A stretch of 16,013 nt of DNA from an uncultured Lachnospiraceae bacterium (GTDB lineage Bacteria; Bacillota; Clostridia; Lachnospirales; Lachnospiraceae): assembly GCA_902773445.1 (NCBI GenBank), contig CACYEU010000075.1, forward strand, positions 1 through 16,013. The letters are read 5' to 3'. Below the pieces are notes generated by a model. That model saw only the letters and a list, made by a program, of their open reading frames with translations. It was not told the DNA's origin and ran no database searches. Both the position numbers and the translations under genes were made by a program. This document shows, piece by piece, positions 14,751 to 16,013 of the stretch. Within the stretch, counting starts at the first letter, position 1. Each line of letters starts with the position of its first letter.

Positions 14751-15476
14751 TTACTTATGTGATGCCTTGGAAAACGGACAGCGTTTTCCGATACACTGGT
14801 TATTCATTGACGAATAGCGGCATATGACTTCATTCTTTTCCATCTCGATACCGAAATGCTCTTTGACAAAATCGACCGCCTTCAGGATCGACAAATAGGA
14901 ATCCCTCTTACAGCATCTCGGTCCGCCGATCCCGGCGATGCGCTCAAGCGACTCAGCCGTCATTTTGTGTGACAGCGCGAACGGTTCATTTTCAAGCGGT
15001 GTAGATCCGGAGATGATCGAAATGAACATGCCCGTGCTGATTCCCGCACCGCATGCGCCCCAGAAACCGCAGGCTCCGCCGGGAACACTTTTCCCGCGGC
15101 TCATCATCTCGGTCAGTGCGCTGCGCAGATCGATCTCTCCGCCTGCGTTCCTGTATGCCGTCAGCAGAGCTGCCCCGACCATCACATGGTGTTCCGGTCC
15201 GTGCATATGGCAAAACGGCATGTCCATCATTTTTTGGATGATCACAACCGGATCTTTCGAGGTCTCCTTCATGCAGATGCCGATGACCGCATCCAGCCCC
15301 TGTGTATGGCATTCGTTACACACGTAATGCCCATTGACGCAGCGGGTTTTGCTGTTTTCTTTTTTATGACAGATCGCGCACTCCATCAGTTCATCTGTTT
15401 CCAGATACTCAAGCGGAGCCTTGCAGATCAGGCATTCTTCTTTCATCACTCTGTTGCGCTGTCCTTTGGTCTGCAT
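14751..15476 (-). CDS. DUF5714-type cysteine-rich protein (241 aa, or 231 aa from the second Met)
   Basis: The N-terminus carries paired cysteines typical of a zinc ribbon (CLICKAPLEY...ECAICHKK...CVNGHYVCNECH). The rest has a His/Cys/Gly-rich core, PFCHMHGPEHHVMVGAALL, VPGGACGFWGACGAGISTG and GGPRCCKRDSY, then a C-terminal CIGKRCPF. I recognise this pattern as the DUF5714 family, seen in clostridia and methanogens; the biochemical role is not known to me. The many Cys and His residues suggest bound metal or an Fe-S cluster. The start is uncertain: ATG at 15476 has only a distant AGGG, while MKEECLIC at 15446 fits family starts but lacks a good ribosome site. It is the first gene of the cluster with the decarboxylase-like and HAD genes. 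Confidence 0.78.
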   Translation of the reverse strand: MQTKGQRNRVMKEECLICKAPLEYLETDELMECAICHKKENSKTRCVNGHYVCNECHTQGLDAVIGICMKETSKDPVVIIQKMMDMPFCHMHGPEHHVMVGAALLTAYRNAGGEIDLRSALTEMMSRGKSVPGGACGFWGACGAGISTGMFISIISGSTPLENEPFALSHKMTAESLERIAGIGGPRCCKRDSYLSILKAVDFVKEHFGIEMEKNEVICRYSSMNNQCIGKRCPFSKASHK

Positions 15477-15496
15477 AAATTACATTCTGCCCTATC

Positions 15497-15505
15497 AGTA
15501 TACCA
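15497..15505 (-). promoter_or_regulatory. Extended -10 promoter of the DUF5714 operon
   Basis: On the minus strand TGG-TATACT (TGn extended -10 plus a near-consensus -10) lies about 21 nt before the ATG at 15476. There is no clear -35, which is usual for extended -10 promoters. Confidence 0.5.
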
Positions 15506-15567
15506 TGGACGGCGGCAAATTTGCATTTTTCGGCTCCATATGGTAATCTTTCGACTGAGGTGGAAGT

Positions 15568-16013
15568 ATGAATAATAAGGGTATGACACATCGATATTCT
15601 TTTCTGTCGATCATATGCGTCAGTATCCTGGTGATCACAATGCTCTCACAGGCCGTGTGGGCAGCGCCGTCATCAGAGGAACTGAAGAAAGAACAAGCCG
15701 GCAAGCAGGGAGAGCTGGATTCACTGAATGCGCAGCAGGCCTCCCTCAACGACGAGCTTGATGCTTGTATCGATCAAATCGCCCAGGTCAAAGAAGATCA
15801 GGAAAAAACTGCGGTCCAGCTTGAAAAAGCGCAGGCCGAAGTAGAGAAGCAGTATGACACGATGGGAGAGCGGATCCGTTTTATGTACGAAGACGGCAAC
15901 TCTTCTCTTATTGAAGTACTGCTCGAATCCGAGACGATGGGTGAATTCGTAAACCGGGCTTACTACATTTCCACGATCAGCGATTATGACCGGAAAATGC
16001 TTGAAGAGCTCGA
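15568..16013 (+). CDS. PcsB/SagA-like secreted peptidoglycan hydrolase, N-terminal part only
   Basis: I translated 148 codons to the window edge. A Sec signal peptide (about 1-32, ending QAVWA before APSSEEL) leads into a long coiled coil rich in Gln, Glu and Lys. The segment MGERIRFMYEDGNSSLIEVLLESETMGEFVNRAYYISTISDYDRKMLEEL (about 98-147) is the signature end of the coiled-coil domain of PcsB/SagA/EnvC-like cell-wall hydrolases. These carry a C-terminal CHAP, NlpC/P60 or M23 catalytic domain, which lies beyond the window. They split peptidoglycan at cell division and are commonly controlled by FtsEX, although ftsEX is not seen here. GAGGTGG (15557-15563) supports the ATG at 15568. It is divergent from the DUF5714 operon. 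Confidence 0.85.
   Translation, partial: MNNKGMTHRYSFLSIICVSILVITMLSQAVWAAPSSEELKKEQAGKQGELDSLNAQQASLNDELDACIDQIAQVKEDQEKTAVQLEKAQAEVEKQYDTMGERIRFMYEDGNSSLIEVLLESETMGEFVNRAYYISTISDYDRKMLEEL

Noticed and set aside
15581..15589. GTATGACAC resembling half of a GntR operator box
   Set aside because: It lies inside the coding sequence of the PcsB-like protein, lacks the partner box and differs at the last base.
1..16013. CRISPR array, tRNA, rRNA, prophage or transposase
   Set aside because: No regular direct repeats, no tRNA-like cloverleaf and no integrase or transposase motifs were seen in reading both strands.

Overview
The window looks like chromosomal DNA from an anaerobic Firmicute, most likely a Clostridia/Lachnospiraceae-type organism. 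The base composition looks intermediate and Shine-Dalgarno sites are strong (AGGAGG type). The ketol-acid reductoisomerase, PcsB-like hydrolase, DUF815 ATPase, DUF5714 protein and CadA-type ATPase all resemble clostridial versions. This placement is by family resemblance only. I saw no tRNA, rRNA, CRISPR array, insertion sequence or phage gene, and no gene-free stretch longer than about 300 bases.

Positions 1-4690 (minus strand) carry metabolic and regulatory genes. In transcription order these are a DUF815-type AAA+ ATPase, an FCD-type GntR regulator, ilvC and a fused acyl-CoA:acetate/propionate CoA-transferase cut by the window edge. The ATPase-gntR and ilvC promoters share one architecture: TTGACA, 17 bp, a good -10, then two 11-bp TTGT-CAT-ACAA-type boxes with centres 21 bp apart over the transcription start. 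The simplest reading is that the GntR protein represses both its own operon and ilvC. This is the best candidate for an undescribed regulatory unit here.

Positions 4730-7240 (minus) hold an 813-residue exported membrane protein of unknown function, with its own terminator. Positions 7376-10021 (plus) hold a metal-efflux operon: an ArsR/SmtB-type sensor, a free-standing HMA metal-binding protein and a P1B-type Zn/Cd/Pb ATPase that lacks its own HMA domain. The operon has an operator over its -10 and ends in a hairpin terminator.

Positions 10069-11719 (minus) hold a lipoprotein and a membrane protein that looks like a fused MFS/spermidine-synthase-like protein with its middle and catalytic domain missing. 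Positions 11876-12604 (plus) hold a papain/C39-like cysteine-peptidase-fold protein, possibly translated from a leaderless mRNA. Its 3' end overlaps a convergent gene.

Positions 12565-15476 (minus) form a tight three-gene cluster: DUF5714 protein, membrane-anchored phosphatidylserine-decarboxylase-like protein and Cof-type HAD phosphatase. A PcsB/SagA-like peptidoglycan hydrolase diverges from it at 15568 and runs off the window.
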